A stretch of 64,000 nucleotides of DNA. It comes from Pontibacter mucosus (GTDB taxonomy: Bacteria; Bacteroidota; Bacteroidia; Cytophagales; Hymenobacteraceae). The notes below the pieces were generated by a model, which was not told where the DNA came from, did not search any database, and was given only the letters and a program-made list of their open reading frames with translations. The stretch covers positions 62,001 through 126,000 of the forward strand of contig NZ_QBKI01000008.1 in assembly GCF_003054055.1 (NCBI RefSeq), written 5' to 3'. Made by a program: the position numbers and the translations under genes. Of the stretch, positions 63,682 through 64,000 are shown one piece after another (the stretch's first letter is position 1; each line of letters starts with the position of its first letter).

Positions 63682-64000
63682 TTACTCGTTGGCTGTAGTT
63701 GGGTTAAGCCTCCACAGATCGTCGAAACGGGTGGCGCCACTGTTGCCAAGGCCGATGTAGCCATATTCGCCTACACCAAAGCCAATGGCTCCCATGCGGA
63801 TACCTGCCTTAAAGTCGCCCAGCCTGGTCCACTGATCTGCCGCGGGGTCATACTTCCATACATCATTCAGCGGGGCACCGTTGTTGCCGCCCACTACATA
63901 GCCAAAGTTATGGATGCTGAAGGTGGCCGCATACGTACGCCCGCTCGGGAAGGTCTGGTTCGGACGGTCGTCGCTGGTCAGCCCTTTCAGGGATTTCCAC
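63682..64000 (-). CDS. Kelch-repeat protein, C-terminal fragment
   Basis: The window ends inside this gene, so only the last 105 or so codons are seen. The frame stays open to the right edge, starting WKSLKGLTSDDRPNQTFP. Two Kelch-type blades are visible: YVVGGNNGAPLNDVWKYDPA with WTRLGDFKAGIRMGAIGFG, and YGYIGLGNSGATRFDDLWRL ending NPTTANE. This is a Kelch beta-propeller, probably secreted. The initiation and length are unknown. Confidence 0.8.
   Translation of the reverse strand, partial: WKSLKGLTSDDRPNQTFPSGRTYAATFSIHNFGYVVGGNNGAPLNDVWKYDPAADQWTRLGDFKAGIRMGAIGFGVGEYGYIGLGNSGATRFDDLWRLNPTTANE

Overview
The window looks like the chromosome of a Bacteroidota member, most likely order Cytophagales, family Hymenobacteraceae (Pontibacter-like). 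That placement is inferred from four things: Bacteroidota-type protein sequences, promoters of the TTTG-N19-21-TAnnTTTG form, the scarcity of Shine-Dalgarno sites, and the gene content (DUF3467 beside rpoC, PG_1098-type methyltransferase, BtuG-like lipoprotein, propeller-type sensor kinase).

Layout. Positions 1-29,000 are one long minus-strand block of translation and transcription genes. Read in the direction of transcription (right to left) it holds: tRNA-Tyr, tRNA-Gly, tRNA-Thr and tuf; tRNA-Trp, secE, nusG, rplK, rplA, rplJ, rplL, rpoB, rpoC and a DUF3467 gene; rpsL, rpsG, fusA and rpsJ; then a terminator and a new promoter; then the S10/spc/alpha clusters from rplC through rplO, secY, map, infA, rpmJ and rpsM into rpsK at the left edge. 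Five strong promoter matches mark transcription starts in the window; four of them (tRNA-Tyr, tRNA-Trp, rpsL and rplC) lie in this block and the fifth precedes ahcY.

Positions 29,000-64,000 are mixed-strand and visibly more GC-rich at third codon positions. They hold an M1 aminopeptidase, a stand-alone biotinyl-domain protein, pyrH-frr, gmk-nadD, an ECF sigma factor with a small zinc-finger anti-sigma-like protein, two glycosyltransferases, a propeller sensor kinase with a LytTR response regulator, ahcY, a DUF4397 lipoprotein, a THUMP-like methyltransferase, an esterase, a GNAT enzyme, DoxX-ChrA and a 3-methyladenine DNA glycosylase. A cobalamin riboswitch then precedes a BtuB-like receptor and a BtuG-like propeller lipoprotein. 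After these come small lipoproteins and membrane proteins, a B12-binding-type radical SAM protein, an AT-rich islet with two small membrane proteins, a fasciclin lipoprotein, uvrB and the end of a Kelch-repeat gene.

The most striking unexplained signal is the octamer AAGTATAA/TTATACTT. I count roughly 60 exact copies by eye between 29 and 64 kb, where about one is expected by chance, against about four in the first 29 kb. It sits inside genes and between them, and several times forms the outer arms of intergenic palindromes, a pattern that resembles DNA-uptake-type or chromosome-signal repeats. Two intergenic stretches (50.0-50.8 and 60.8-61.3 kb) are collections of palindromic repeats. No CRISPR array, rRNA gene, insertion sequence or prophage was seen.
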